Below are positions 17,554 to 17,629 of a stretch of 17,629 bases of DNA, piece by piece. Location of the stretch: positions 10,604-28,232 of the forward strand of contig JADGJA010000242.1 in NCBI GenBank assembly GCA_027596035.1, read 5' to 3'. The notes beneath the pieces are model-generated. The model worked only from the letters and a program-made list of their open reading frames with translations, was not told the origin of the DNA and ran no database searches. How positions within the stretch are numbered: the stretch's first letter is position 1; each line of letters opens with the position of its first letter. The translations under genes were made by a program, and so were the position numbers. The DNA comes from Thoreauomyces humboldtii (lineage: Eukaryota > Chytridiomycota > Chytridiomycetes > Spizellomycetales > Powellomycetaceae).

Positions 17554-17629
17554 CTGTTGTGCGAAATGAGATCAGGAGATGGTTTCTCAAGGTGGAGAGC
17601 ACGTCCTTCGGGATGAAGATCGGTGGGGG

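Overview
This window looks like nuclear DNA of a zoosporic (flagellated) early-diverging fungus. Fungal signs are a multi-LysM Cys-containing protein, a HET-C homologue, a class A FAD monooxygenase, and many short GT-AG introns (mostly about 62 to 104 nt). A gene for the flagellar central-pair protein CFAP119/C1a-32 (+) indicates motile 9+2 zoospores, which Ascomycota and Basidiomycota lack. AAGAB-like, CASC3-like and animal-style SEC61-beta genes also fit a basal fungus. The species cannot be named from the sequence, and lineage is an inference.

Layout, left to right: (1) <1-1465 (+), 5'-truncated LysM protein with a 300-bp tandem duplication; (2) 1649-2896 (-), intronless FAD monooxygenase; (3) 3249-4885 (+), CFAP119/C1a-32, rebuilt here from eight exons; (4) 5319-6911 (-), intronless CASC3/Barentsz-like exon-junction protein; (5) 7340-11274 (+), importin-11/Kap120 karyopherin, rebuilt from twelve exons; (6) 11495-12710 (-), AAGAB/p34-like clathrin-adaptor chaperone, three exons; (7) 12711-14267, about 1.5 kb without a resolved gene, holding two inverted repeats and scattered minus-strand fragments with splice signals, possibly a decayed membrane-protein gene; (8) 14268-16679 (+), HET-C, two exons; (9) 17033-17553 and beyond (-), SEC61-beta with its start outside the window.

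The eight genes alternate strictly in strand, giving convergent pairs with short shared 3' regions and divergent pairs with shared promoters. They form no pathway: the jobs are cell wall/chitin binding, redox chemistry, flagellum, mRNA fate, nuclear import, vesicle coat assembly, secretory-pathway or allorecognition-related function, and protein translocation. No mobile element with a transposase, CRISPR array, rRNA or tRNA was recognised. Exon boundaries were deduced by eye from splice signals, phase continuity and remembered family motifs. Two junctions in the karyopherin and the first intron of CFAP119 are the least certain.
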